NCBI GenBank assembly: GCA_018340375.1
Contig: JAFFJZ010000001.1
Coordinates: 66,332,001-66,396,000, forward strand
Direction: 5' to 3'
Length of the DNA: 64,000 bases
Source of the DNA: Gonatopus flavifemur
Lineage: Eukaryota > Arthropoda > Insecta > Hymenoptera > Dryinidae
Part shown: in pieces, positions 36,688 through 47,879 of the stretch
How the letters are laid out: each line of letters begins with the position of its first letter
Position numbering within the stretch: the stretch's first letter is position 1
Program-made: the position numbers and the translations under genes
The notes under the pieces: model-generated
The model's database searches: none
Seen by the model: only the letters and a program-made list of their open reading frames with translations
What the model was told of the DNA's origin: nothing

Positions 36688-37038
36688 TTTGGAGAAAAAA
36701 GACAGCGAAATCTGATTTTTCAGGGGCCGCCAATTTTTTGTTGTGGTAGCAAACTTTTTATCATCACAGCAATCTTGTGAGCTGCGACAGTAATTCCTCA
36801 GCTGTGGCAGCCAAAGATGTTTGCTCCTCCAGCAAAGTTTCGTATTATACATAGAATAGCAAACAAATTTTACTGGAGAAGTCAACATTTTTTACCACTA
36901 TAGCTGAAAAGTCGCTGCCATAGCTAACAAGATTGCTGTGATAGCAGATAGATGGCTGTCTCAGCGAAAAATTGACTACTCCAGCAAATGGTCCTCAGCA
37001 AAATCAGATTTTGTTGTTACAGCAAATTTTTTTCCCAG
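36688..37038. mobile_element. Palindromic MITE of AGCAAA/TTTGCT words
   Basis: TTTGGAGAAAAAAGACAGCG at the left pairs with the right end TTTTTTTCCCAG, and AAATCTGATTTT pairs with its copy near 37005. The interior repeats GCTGTGATAGCA, CCAGCAAA and TGGCAGCC words. The words GTATTATACATAGAATAG and GCTCCTCCAGCAA are shared with the element at 40030-40287. Confidence 0.7.
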
Positions 37039-37345
37039 TTCAACATTTCTAAGCTTTCGCTAGAACCGAAATTCTTCTACAAGTATGCCATAAGTTTCGA
37101 AAACCCACAACCTTCATAGTTTCTTAGTTTGATATTCAGTTCGATTGAATATTCGTCTCAAAATATTAGATATCTAGACTGTTGAAAGCAGCATGCAAAT
37201 ATCTATATCCCAATCATAAATCATCCTAGCTCCTGTTGTGGCGTGAAGGAAAGGCAGTTTTCAGATCTGCTTCCGCGCCAAAGGAATATCCAGAAAGATT
37301 ACTCAGGGATCACAATACAAAAAGCAGAGATTACAAAAAACTTAC

Positions 37346-38759
37346 AGTTGAAGTATAAGAGTATGCCAGCCACGAAGACAAATATCACGACAAGTAAGAC
37401 CAAGAACAGTAACAGGATGGTAGGTCTACACCAGGGATTCTGAGACATCTCAGTTTGTCTCATATCTTTCGGCCTCTTCTGATCCACGACGCTAGACTCG
37501 CCACTCGCATTGACCATAACACCTTTATAAGTATACTGCGATGTCTTTTTATCCGTGATGAATCCATGATCATCCTCGGGATCGGAATACACTCCATACG
37601 CTTCGAAATTATTCTTCCTGTATCCATTCATTTTTTCCGCCATCGCGGTATTATCCTCTTGCGAGTCTTGATTTTGCTTCCTAACATAAGCGGACGACGA
37701 TGACGAGTCCAATTCACCAATTTTGAGAGTTTGTTCATAAGATTTATCCGGAAATCTGACGGTCGAGGAAGAGGATGGATCGTACTTGGCTCTTTCGTAA
37801 CTTTTCGAACCAGACAATTCATATTTGGAATCATAACCATTTTTATAATCCTCGTACTTGGATTCACCGTAAGTTCTCGTATCGTACCCGCTGTCGTACG
37901 ATTTACCGGTATCGTACCTGGGCAGGGTGCCGTACATTTTATTGGCCGGATGGTATTTGCTCTCATATTTCTTGGCACTGGTATCCTGTTGCGCGATACT
38001 CATCAAATCGTAAGCCGAATCGTGCGTTTTCACACCTGATTCGTAACCTTTTGAGGCAATTGGTTCGTAAATTTTAGCCTGATGGTGATCTCTCTTCGGT
38101 TCGAGTTTCAAAGTTTCTTCGGCGTATCTTGAAGCGTATTCGTAATCCGTTAAGTCTCTGGAATACCTTCTGGGAGTATCCTGGAGGTCTTTAGGATAAT
38201 TTCTACCGGTCCCTGAGGAATTGGTGAGTTTTTGAGCATCGCTTCTCTCGTAAGGTGCATCCAGGTCGGATTCTTGGTACGTTCTTTCGCCACGACTGCG
38301 GTGGTCGTATCTTAGATTATCCTCTGGATAGATCCTGCTGTCGTAACGAGGGTCCAGGGTTTCTCTATCGTAGGTGGTTTTTCTGTCGTAACTCCTATAG
38401 CTTCTCGTATCCTGGTAGAGGGAGGCTTCATGATCGTATATCCCACCAGCGGCTGCGGAATTTACAGAACGATGAGTCGAATCTGGATGAGAGGATGACG
38501 GTTGATGACTGGCAGGCGGGGGGGACTCGGAATAATCCAGGTATCGGGAGGACCTTCGCTCGCTACCATAGTCCATCGAGCCCTCAACCACGTTTGGCAA
38601 CTTACTGCTCAAATTCTCGCCAGTGGTGCCGTTGTTGGACGACGTTTGGTGGCAATTTTCCGCATGTTCAACCAAGTTAGGTAGCCGCGAGAACGACGAG
38701 CTACCTGGCGTATTTTTCGTCAAGTCCAGGTTCAGCCCATTGCTGCTCGTCCTGTGCAT
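37346..38759 (-). CDS. First coding exon of a putative type II single-pass membrane protein (471 aa plus 1 nt)
   Basis: This is the best-supported cellular coding exon. The ATG has A at -3 and an in-frame TGA four codons upstream, so this Met is the first possible start in frame. Residues 1-107 are Ser/Asn/Pro rich. Residues 108-330 are packed with Tyr-Asp, Tyr-Glu and Ser-Tyr motifs and charged residues, as in a disordered region. Residues 331-446 end in a basic stretch with the motif NPWCRPT. Residues 447-470 are a strong transmembrane helix made of Leu/Val/Ile/Phe. There is no N-terminal signal peptide, and basic residues precede the helix, so an N-in, C-out (type II) topology is inferred. 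The exon ends in a GTAAGT donor (37340-37345) in phase 1. If the intron were retained, 15 more codons would be read to a stop at 37299. I do not recognise the family. The Tyr-rich tail could be a phosphorylation or scaffold region, but that is inference. Confidence 0.85.
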
Positions 38760-39003
38760 CTTCGCGGATCAATCTTTGCATGATCGCTGAATCTAATCTC
38801 GAACTGTGATCGACGCGATCGTTTAACGATCGCTAGTAGGTTGGTTATTTCCAACTTCAAAGGAAAATCCAATCAGGGAAGAGAAATGTTAGTAGCGAAA
38901 GAGTGGATGTTTGTCTTAGCATTTTGACGGTATGATCATTTCGGTGGAGCAATAGTTCGATATTTTGGCAGGATTGGTTTGTTAGTGGGTGGTTGTTATT
39001 CAT
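38760..39003 (-). other. 5' UTR part of the membrane-protein exon, with a 3' splice site at 39003/39004
   Basis: Reading the minus strand, a pyrimidine-rich tract (39006-39030) ends in CAG at 39004-39006, followed by the untranslated leader. This is a strong acceptor, so at least one upstream non-coding exon should exist at higher coordinates. The leader holds an upstream ATG at 38781 in another frame that overlaps the main start, which could lower translation. I did not locate the upstream exon with confidence. A possible donor lies at about 41513. Confidence 0.6.
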
Positions 39004-39119
39004 CTGGAAACAAGCAAAGTAAGAAAGAACGGTTAGTAAGGTTGAGGTGTTAGTCATTTCAGAATTCTTATTTGTCATGATTCAAAGATATAGGGGGATC
39101 ATAGAATGAAACGGAAAAA
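39004..39119. other. 5' intron start region of the membrane-protein gene
   Basis: Holds the pyrimidine tract (minus strand) that defines the acceptor at 39004. Nothing else is seen. Confidence 0.4.
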
Positions 39120-39292
39120 GGTGACGCACCTTCCCGCTTAACTACAGCATGGAATACTCCATCAAACCTCGTTCACTCAAAGAAGATCCAAAGGTTTCAC
39201 TTAAATATCCAAATTTCCCTTCAATAATTGAGGTTTTATGTATCATTCCATGCTGTAATAAAGCGGGGAAATGTGTCATCTCACCCCGCTTC
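39120..39292. mobile_element. Imperfect foldback MITE near the 5' UTR exon
   Basis: CCCGCTTAACTACAGCATGGAATAC at the left pairs with the right arm ATTCCATGCTGTAATAAAGCGGGG (39247-39270). Similarity continues inward over CATCAAACCTC. It lies about 115 bp upstream of the 5' UTR acceptor, within the presumed 5' intron. Confidence 0.6.
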
Positions 39293-40029
39293 TCTCTATC
39301 TGAAACTCTGGATGAAATGATCATTCAAGATTTCATCGTCAGATGAACGTTCTGATTTAGATCGAAGAGTAAAAAATTCAAATGAATCGAAATTCGTTCG
39401 ATTCATATATCAATCAAGGTTAATTGAATCAATACTTTCGTGAGATTCAAATTTCAAGAGTGATGATACATATTTTCCCAGTATGTCGCTAATTATCACA
39501 GAACCCTATTCTCACAAGTGGTACACGATGATCTAATCATCTTCACCTTCTTTTAATCAAACAGTTTCTGCCATTGTTCGATCCATTATTCAAACTCAAA
39601 TAATTTGGTCAAATGAAAGATATTGGAGATCATTGAAACTTTGATGAATTCACTAACCATTCATTGAAAGTGCGTAAGCAAAGAGAGATGGAAAACTATA
39701 ACTACGGAGTTGAATGTTGAATCACTGATGCCACCGCGAGGGATATAAATGAAAAATCTGGAATGTGATGAATTGAGAGATACAATAAAAGTACAATGGA
39801 ACTAAACAATGAAGTGGAAAGTGAAAAAACAAAATCTAAGTAATATCATGCCACTCCGAGGGACTATTCATGTAAGGAATGCAAAGATCAACGTGAAATG
39901 ACGAATGAATATAAAAAACTGAAGGTATATTTCATGGTTGGATTCACTCAACCAAGGTTCTGAAGACAGTATTCATATTGAAAAAATGAGTAAAATGGAA
40001 ACATGGAATGTACGAATTATTGTTATAAA
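39293..40029. other. Non-coding stretch
   Basis: A weak direct repeat (ATGCCACCGCGAGGGA at 39730 and ATGCCACTCCGAGGGA at 39849) is the only pattern noticed. Confidence 0.4.
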
Positions 40030-40287
40030 CAGTATCGAGGTATTATATACAGAATAGCAGATCTTTTTGCTAATCCAGCTGAAAATTTGCGTACCACAGC
40101 TGAATGGATTGCTGAGAGAGCAACATGATCAACTGAAGCAAAATTTTTAGTATTATATACAGAATAGAAAACATTTATTGCGGCGACAGTTAAAAAATCG
40201 CTGTAATAGCAAAAAATTTGCTCCTCCAGCAACAGGTTCCCAGCAAAATCAGGTTCCGCTGTCATAGCAAATTCTGTTTCCCCCGTG
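40030..40287. mobile_element. Relative of the 36688-37038 MITE, with internal duplication
   Basis: GTATTATATACAGAATAG occurs at 40040 and again at 40151. GCTCCTCCAGCAACAGG and CCAGCAAAATCAGG match the element at 36688-37038. The right end reads CAAATTCTGTTTCCCCC. The left end is unclear. The open frame of 149 codons on the minus strand (40023-40472) runs across it and is not taken as a gene. Confidence 0.55.
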
Positions 40288-40710
40288 AAAAAATTGAACC
40301 GATTAAAACAAAAACCTATCAAGCATGCGTGATTTTTAATGACGCTTTTGGAATATTTATTGTTGAATCGACTGGGATTTTTCAACGCTGAATTGAGGGA
40401 AATCACTATTGCCACACAATTCTTGAGGGACCCCATAATGCAATACTTGAAATAATTATTTGTTGAAGTCACATAAATGAATATAGAGTTCCGTGAGGAA
40501 TTCAGTACTCTTGGTCTTAATCTACTTTCACCACAGCGTCACACGTGACGACTAATGTTTCTTGATACTGTCTCTATTCGAGCTCGTGTTCAATTTATTG
40601 TTAAATACAAAAAGTAGTTACACCCAATTCGAATTTGAACTCACTTCCTCGGAGCTAGGAATCTGAATCTTTACATACACATAAATATATACGCTGAAAA
40701 ACATTCATTT

Positions 40711-40917
40711 GAAAAATTACCTTGAAATCTCAGTGATCGAGGGACAAGTAGAGATTTTTCAAAATATCACTGTACAGTTTATACAACTCCTAGAAAATAT
40801 CACTTTCAACTGTTCAAAAACTCCCTCATTCCTACAGGCTGCACAGTAATTTTTTGAAGAATTTCCACTCGTCCTTCGAGTACTGGAATTCCACGGTGAT
40901 TTTCACAACAAAATTTC
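40711..40917. mobile_element. Imperfect foldback MITE
   Basis: GAAAAATTACCTTGAAATCTCAGTGATCGAGGGACAAGTAG-like left arm words pair with the complement of 40850-40917 at roughly 75%. The motifs include CAAAATATCACTGTAC versus GCACAGTAATTTTTTG. Confidence 0.6.
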
Positions 40918-41379
40918 TCCTGAGTAGATATTCTTATATCTCTGATATTGTTTCTTTGTTTGTGATATTGAAAGTACATATTTGATACTACCGTATTTAT
41001 ATAGAGTTAGTAAAAAGAGAGCAGGTATATTCTGGTTTAACTGTAACGAGCTGGGTTATAATTACAATCATCTCTCATCCACGAATATGTAAAAGGAACG
41101 CATTCAACCGCATATCATCATGGAAGAAAAAAGAACGAGATGAGAAGGAGGGAAAGAAGCTTTAAACGACCAGCAATCAAAATCCAGGAAACGATACCGC
41201 GATGTCTTTTTCATCCTTTGTCAGTTTGTCTTCATTCCACTTTGGATTCTCATTTCGAACAACTTGAACTACTCTTCATAATTTCAAACACAAATGCAAA
41301 AAATATAGGTTTCGTCCTTTTCCATCGTCCGTTCGTTCCCCCATTCTTACACTCTTTGCTCCCCTCTTTTCGCCCAGCT

Positions 41380-41520
41380 CCCCCCCCCCCTCTCACCTCT
41401 GTCGTTTGCATAAAGTGAGCTATCCACGCTTTTAATATACGCAAATGAGGTTACGCTCCGGAACTAATCATATTTGCATGTGGAACAGCAATCTCCTCCG
41501 AGTCCTTACCGAAGCGTTCA
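41380..41520. promoter_or_regulatory. Cluster of octamer (POU)-like sites beside a C-rich tract
   Basis: A perfect ATTTGCAT lies at 41472-41479, with TTTGCATA at 41405-41412 and CGCAAATG at 41441-41448. A C-rich run precedes them. A minus-strand donor-like TTCG/GTAAGG lies at about 41513, so this could be the first exon/promoter area of the minus-strand gene. The evidence is motif-level only. Confidence 0.25.
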
Positions 41521-42296
41521 CAAAGTACGACTACAAAGTACGTATCTCATACCAATTATAATATGTGGGAAGGGAAATTTTTATCGTGCTTGAGAGTGTT
41601 ATATGCGTGTAAGAGCGCGCGGAAATGAATTATCGTGTTGTTTTGAATCATCCGTGTATCGTTCACGGCGTTGTACAAAGGAAACCTGAATTTCAGCATT
41701 CGAATGGGAAGACAAAAGGATTTTCTTCGTGGCAACATAACTATATTGGGATTCGTTTGATTCCGTAGAAGAAAATAATGGATATGAGACTGAAAACATG
41801 ATATGTTCGACTTGCTAAAAAGTGTACTGATGAGAAGCTTCAAAATTTTTAACAAAATTGTATCTAATAAGTCAAGGAAAATCATTTGTATATTCCCTCG
41901 AGAAGGACTGATTTTGTCGAAACATGAAATGCATATAGAACGTATGCTTAGAGAGTTCAATCTAGGGACGGAAACGATGGATATTATCTGATCGAACAGG
42001 AATTGCACACCGTTATTGCCGTTGATAGTGTGTACAATTTCCGGAATGCACAAGTATCGATTGAAGAGAAAATCCTAATATATTTCTTCAATTTGCATTT
42101 TATGACTGAGCGTTGGAAATTGGCGATGTATGAATAGTGGTCATGATTGAATAGGTACTTTTTGACATATCACAAAAATTTCATGGGGCCGAATCTCCCA
42201 AAAGAGAGATAACTCCGACGTAAATGTTACATCGTGATTTTCGGCTGTGTTTATCAATTTTTCATACAATGAGAAAACAGATATCTCAAAAAACAA

Positions 42297-42483
42297 CATT
42301 TTTGGCGTTGGTCCGACCCGATTCAAAATGATTACGTGAACGAACCTCTAAAAGTCTCATAATTTCTTGGACCTTCATAAAGAAGTACGGTACCTTCCTC
42401 ATAAAAGTCCCAGCCATTATGGTACTTTTAGAGGTATCTTCATGTAAATATTTTGACTCGCGTTGAACCAACGCCAAAAATCC
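42297..42483. mobile_element. MITE with ATTTTTGGCGTTGGT ends
   Basis: ATTTTTGGCGTTGGTCCGAC at the left pairs with the right end ACCAACGCCAAAAATCC. Inverted similarity continues through ATTCAAAATGATTACGTGAA and CCTCTAAAAGT with its complement ACTTTTAGAGG (42424-42434). Confidence 0.8.
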
Positions 42484-42659
42484 ATCAATTATGGTATTAT
42501 CCGAATTTACATCAGATTCTCATCCACTTCTGATTGTGGAAACAGAAAACAGTATGAGTGTAAAAAATTCACAAATGAATCGTGTTTTCACGAGGTAGAT
42601 TCTTAAAAACACTGAAATATCTCGAATGACACCCAAATTGCATTAAAAAAACACGGTAT

Positions 42660-43500
42660 AAGCTCCTATAAACAACCCATACAAAAAATATAGCTTGGCG
42701 CAATGCTGACAGACAAGGCTTGGCAATCTATAAATCTTCAATAATCATTAACAATAAATAAAATGTTGCACCGATGTCACCTATTATTGTGGCACAATTG
42801 CGCCAAGCTTGGCTCTTGCTTGGCCTAATATTGACTGAACGATAGATTACATTCAACGCCAGGATCATTTAATATTCGGTTCAATGTTGCCTCAAACTTT
42901 GGCCTAGTTTCGGTAGAAATTAGCTTCCAATGTAGCGCCGATCATTGGTAATAGCATGGCTCAATATTAGCAACCTATATAATATTTTTGCTACGTTACT
43001 AATCAAGTGTTTCTCGGGAGTGGTGAAACGCGTATACAAAGAATATATAACGCTTAAGTAAGTCTTTGGAAGGACAGTCAATCGCTCTTTCCTATGAGTC
43101 ACATTAGAGGGCTCCTACCGCTGAGCTAACATACATCATATCTCCTTCTCATGGCAAAATTTACCGACAAAAGACGCCGAGTTGTTCACAAATAAATGAG
43201 GGGAAAACAATAAGACTTCAAACAATATATGTTAGAAATTGCGAAATGCGCATACTTTTTATATATTTCTGGGTTAAATATCTTTTACTTTGACCATTGG
43301 CGCAACATTGATAAACAAAATTTCCAATTGTTTGCCAATGATGATATATTTCATTGCCATTGTTTCATCGATGATGGAACTTCATTGGAAAAATACGTAG
43401 GTAAATCATAAAATGTTGTTATCATTCCAGGTTTGTGCCATGCTTGGTTGCCAAGCCTCGGCCATACTTTATCTACGTTGCACCATGCTACCGCCAATTG
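42660..43500. repeat. Composite element: TTGGCGCCAA/GCTTGGC word arrays around a tRNA-like core
   Basis: The left arm (42690-42970) and right arm (43290-43500) repeat diverged TTGGCGCAA, GCCAAGCTTGGC, ATGTTGC and GGCACAA words in both orientations. The centre (43060-43136, minus) carries a tRNA-like sequence. The outer limits are not resolved. Confidence 0.5.
43060..43136 (-). repeat. tRNA-like sequence with perfect D arm
   Basis: On the minus strand TAGCTCAGCGGTAGGAGC (43111-43128) forms a complete A box and a 4-bp D stem (GCTC/GAGC). GATTGACTGTCC (43072-43083) sits at tRNA spacing as a degenerate B box. Anticodon pairing is partial and no acceptor stem forms, so this is a tRNA-derived relic or SINE head. 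Confidence 0.5.
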
Positions 43501-45062
43501 TGAATTTCTACATGGGAAATATTTTCACCTCGTAATTCAGGTACATTCAAGAGACATAATTCCAGAACATGTATTTCCCCGTAGAACTGAAACCAAAAAT
43601 CAACGTTATGAAATCGATGACTATCCTGATTCCAAGGTTAAAATAAACCGTGTGTGGTTTATTGGGTGTGTACTGTAGGATGATCAAAACATGAACATAT
43701 ATTTCTTATTCTCAACTTTTTTTAGTTCGTGCGAACACAATTCCGTTCCCCTTTGCTTTCTTTTTCTTGAAACTTCAGTGCTCAAACTAACTGAAATATC
43801 AAAAATGAAACAAATTCGCAAAGAACCCAACTTTTCACGATGAAGGTATAACACGGAATTGAGATGATTTATTGTGAAGCGAGGATAAAAGTTCGGTGCG
43901 TAAATCATAATTTAGCTCCAACAGATGTGATGTCCCTTCCTTCGTTTTTTTCAATCCCAACCATATGCGACGTATGATGAGCAAAATCCAGGAGAAAAAA
44001 ACATCTTGGCTTTGCGTACTGGTAGCTCTGATAGTTGCCAAAGAATAAAAGGAACGCACGTGCTTAGACTTTGAGTTCAAGAAATGGAGCGAAGGGAACT
44101 ATTTATTGAATTTATTCAGGATACACAGATTTATCTGATAACTTCTCATAAACTACGAGATTTCAATTTTCAATTCAAAGTCAATAGAATCATTTAAATT
44201 TGACAGTTCAAAAATCGAATTATTGCCTGATATTTTTTTTTTGTTCAATTCTTTTCTTTGCCGCACTGTACATTGAATAAACAGAACATTCATTTAATCT
44301 ATATTATGCATAGAAACGCTGAATCAGACGGAATTGATGTCAATTTTATATCCTCATTCGTTGAAATATTATTTTGTTGATTCAATATCAACATGGATGC
44401 TGGTTGGAATTTTTTTAGGGGAAGTGCACAAGATTTTTCACTGTTTATTTTTGCATGTGCATGTGATTCATTGTAGAACCGAGGGTCTATGTGGTGATTG
44501 ATATTGTGTTGCAATGATGTTAGATCTCTGAGCAGCAACGAGCTTTACGACAGAGAATAAATAATTCTGATATGGATCGCAAAACTCGCAATATACAATC
44601 TATCTTGCTCTGCAACAAGAAAATTATAGTGTAAAGCTTGTAGCAACTTGACGTGGAACAATTATGAGACCGACCCGATATTCCATAAGAATCTGATGAA
44701 TTTATATGGAATGAAGTGTATCTTTCAGGTATCTAGCTGGTATTGAATATGAATGACTTTGGGAAGGATAAATCCATTCCACCTGAATCAAGATTTGTTC
44801 TGCATTGTCATGATGAATTCGAATATTATGTGTTGGATAGAGTTTCTCTCAACAAGTCTTTATCAAAACTCCGCCAATTTTGCGTGAATATTAGCGTTAT
44901 CGGAATGAATCACATAAGAAGAATAGCACATGCTGAGTTACATCCCAAGCAGCAGCAAAATTTCAGAGTATCTACAAAATAGAAACGTTCGTAGAATGTA
45001 CGAATAAGATAATGAACGTTCATAGGATGTTCGGATGAGGCTGTCTTAAATATACTTTGAAT

Positions 45063-45449
45063 TAGAGATCGACCGAAAATTTTTGCCGAAAATGATTAAA
45101 ATTGAAGTTGTGATTATTGGTTTCGAAAAAAACTTAGGACTGGACGTTTGAAGTGTAGACGAGCTCCTTAATAATCCAATTATCATACTTACGATCACAT
45201 TTCATTGTAATTAACAAAATACTTGCGATTTTCGGTTTACAATTTCGGCCGACAAGCATTAGCCGAAAATTTAAACCGAAAATCGAAATTATTTCATCAA
45301 TCACATTGATATGTGATCTTAAGTATGATAATTGCATTATTAAGGAGCTTATCTACACTTCCAACGTCCAATACCAAGTTTTTTTTCGAAACCAATAATC
45401 AGAGCTTCAATTTTAGTCAGTTTCGGCAAAAAATTTCGGTCGATCTCTA
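45063..45449. mobile_element. hAT-type foldback MITE (387 bp), 8-bp duplication CTTTGAAT
   Basis: TAGAGATCGACCGAAA at 45063 and its inverted copy ending at 45449 open two ~185-bp arms of about 90% identity around a short centre. CTTTGAAT flanks both sides (45055-45062 and 45450-45457). An 8-bp duplication is the rule for hAT transposons. No transposase is present. Confidence 0.92.
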
Positions 45450-46305
45450 CTTTGAATGTACATAGCATATTCGAAATATACGATATTCATTCAATCGACG
45501 TTCGATTAACGTACCGTCGTATATTCGATTACGTACGTTCTAGGGTTGCCAGAAGCATTGTACAGGGGAAGAGAACATGCCCCCAAAAAAAGAGAACATT
45601 CCCAAGAGGAGAGGAATAAAAGCATCACTGTGGAAAGTGCAAAAACATCACTTCAAATTTATTTTTATTCTTCAAACGTTTATAATATAAATCACATTAG
45701 GAATCTGTTCACAGATCAGGACAGTTCATCAGAATAAAACTATTTTTCCTTAATTTATATCAAACACTTCGCTACTAAGATAGATTATATAAAATTATAT
45801 TCTTATCAATTGAATATTGATTTTACCTCATCATTCTATGTAAGAAGAATTGATTATAAAATCAGTGGAAAGAAAACAAAAATTTCGATCGATTCTGATT
45901 TCTTGTATTACAAAAAAAAACACATACTAATAGCTTCCATTTTTGAAATTATTTTTTCCTTTTAGAGTTGCGATTGGAATTAGGTTTGATGAAAAATTAA
46001 ATCATAGAAGTTGCATCAACGGTTATTTTCATATTTTTCAGAACTTGCGATTGATGACAGAAATTTTCATTCACTGCTCTTTTTCTCTCTCTGACGAAGG
46101 ATTTCCATTGAATATCTGGAGAGTGCGCACTCCAGTATATTACAGTCCACCTTTCCATCGTGGTTCCCTGAATCCTGGATTTATAAATCCAGCCTATTGT
46201 AGAGAAGATCCAAAAATAAGAACGTACGGGAATGCGAATTCTTTGAGAAATGGACTTATAAATCTCGGATTTAGCACAGGTGGAGATGCAGTCATAGAGC
46301 TCAAA

Positions 46306-46775
46306 TACGGACAAAATTTTAGGCCTGAATCAATACAATTATTTGTACTGGAAGAGATCAAACGTAACAGTGCAACTTTTTGACTTGACTCGATCAAAGA
46401 ATTGAATTGTAAAAGTTCAAAACAACATCGAACTCTTATAGTCACACGATGCGGGCCATTAAATCCAATAATTTGGCGTAAGAGAGCGCGGCGCTATGTC
46501 GAACTGCGAGAGCTCAAGCGATGGGACTCTCAGAGTACAGAATCTCGGAGATTTCCAACTCTTTTTGTCCGAGATTTCGTACTCTGAGAGTCCGATCGCT
46601 TAAGCTCTCGCAGTTCGACATAGCGCGGCAGTCTCTCACGCCAAACTATTGGATTTAATGGCCCGCATCGTGTGACTATAAGAGTTCGATGTTGTTTCGA
46701 ACTCTGAAGATTTGAATTTGGAACTTGCATAACCAAAAATAATTGAACTCTCACAGTCCTAAAATTTTGTCCGTG
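46306..46775. mobile_element. Long foldback MITE with TACGGACAAAATTTTAGG ends
   Basis: The outer ends (46306-46325 and 46756-46775) are inverted copies of (C/T)ACGGACAAAATTTTAGG. The arms 46405-46552 and 46566-46710 pair almost perfectly, leaving a loop of about 12 nt, so a transcript would form a very long hairpin. The 146-codon (45943-46383) and 100-codon frames touching it are incidental. Confidence 0.9.
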
Positions 46776-47879
46776 CATAAAAGTGCACAATTCTTTCGCA
46801 TACTTTTCAAGATTTATTTGATTTAGGTTCAATATATGTCGATATCGAATGTATATAATTTATTTTTATCCATGAGTATTTGCATAAAAGTGGAAAAATT
46901 GAGTAATTTCATCATTTATTACTTTCCTCACACTGAATTTAAAAAAAGAGAACAAAAGACAACATTCAGCAAAGAAACAAAAGAAAAGAAATGAAATATG
47001 AAATGGTCTCATTGAAATGTGCACAGAACAGATTCCGAATATTCAAAGAACGTTCACAGTATAATCTGGTACCACTCGGGATATTGTCATGGAATTTAGC
47101 GTCAGAACTTGAAGGAGTTATTAGAATTTAAAAATTGCCGCATTCCCGCGGAATGAACGGGACTTGATCGGCTCCAACTGTGAGCGGAGTGGGCATTACT
47201 TGGATTGTAAAAATGCGAATAAAGTTACACAGTTGAAACAAATCCGTCAAATATAACATATTTGTCATGTCCAAAACGGTCCACACTGAATAGAAATGTT
47301 CAATCGACACATCTCATGTGAATAACTTTCCCAACACACTTCAGATGTCTTTTGTAAATACAAACCAATGACTTCTATTGTATGTCAAACTACACCATAC
47401 CAAATGTTAATCCTACATAAATTAGAAACAATGATTTACTCAAAGTTCATGTCATGAGAACGCCATAAAAAATATCGAAATTCAACACATGTGCTTCAAT
47501 ACACTAGGTACATTAATTAACAGATTTTTCGTGTAATATGCAAGTAACACATTAAGTGTGTTGAATATAAAAATTACTTCGAATTGACACTTTTTCTCTC
47601 GATCACGTTCATTCCTCAGGTTAGAATTACACACCTGAATCTGCTGTTTTCAACATCAATTCGTTTACATATATTTTTTTTTACATTTGCACAAATTATT
47701 TCCAACTGTGTAGCACCATCTTTGTGTTAATATTATACTTTTTTTCAAAACATCATATCATTATATTTTGTGACTAAATGCAATTCAGAGGATGTGGTTC
47801 ACTTCCTGCCAGGTAAAAAATCGATATGTAACCCGTAAATCGATAGAGAGTACGTTCATGTCGTTTACAAAGGTAGCAA
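46776..47879. other. Non-coding stretch with diverged CAACACAC/GTGTGTTG words
   Basis: Block 47300-47660 repeats words such as CCAACACACTTC, AATTCAACACATGTG and TTAAGTGTGTTGAAT in both orientations. No coding signal seen. Confidence 0.4.

Larger units (their letters stand above)
7011..37345 (-). other. Inferred giant intron (~30.3 kb) between the TM exon and the microexon
   Basis: No further exon with good splice sites and matching phase was found between the two exons. The interval holds MITEs, foldbacks, transposase remnants, two candidate plus-strand core promoters and a few CpG-richer blocks, each listed separately where supported. A long intron full of DNA-element debris is ordinary for large insect genes. 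Small cassette exons may have been missed by eye. Confidence 0.45.

Noticed and set aside
37628..37978. 116-codon frame on the minus strand, other phase
   Set aside because: Same exon in another frame; Arg/Pro-rich by-product of the repeated codons.
38255..38680. 141-codon open frame on the plus strand, and others at 37731-38077
   Set aside because: They lie antisense to the Tyr-rich exon and are shadows of its codon bias; no start context or splice sites.
40023..40472. 149-codon frame on the minus strand
   Set aside because: Runs across the 40030-40287 repeat; composition looks random.
41556..42053. 165-codon frame on the minus strand
   Set aside because: No domain, transmembrane pattern or splice sites. 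Long for chance, but not enough to call a gene without homology.
45943..46383. 146-codon frame on the plus strand
   Set aside because: Its 3' part is the arm of the foldback at 46306-46775; no recognisable protein features.
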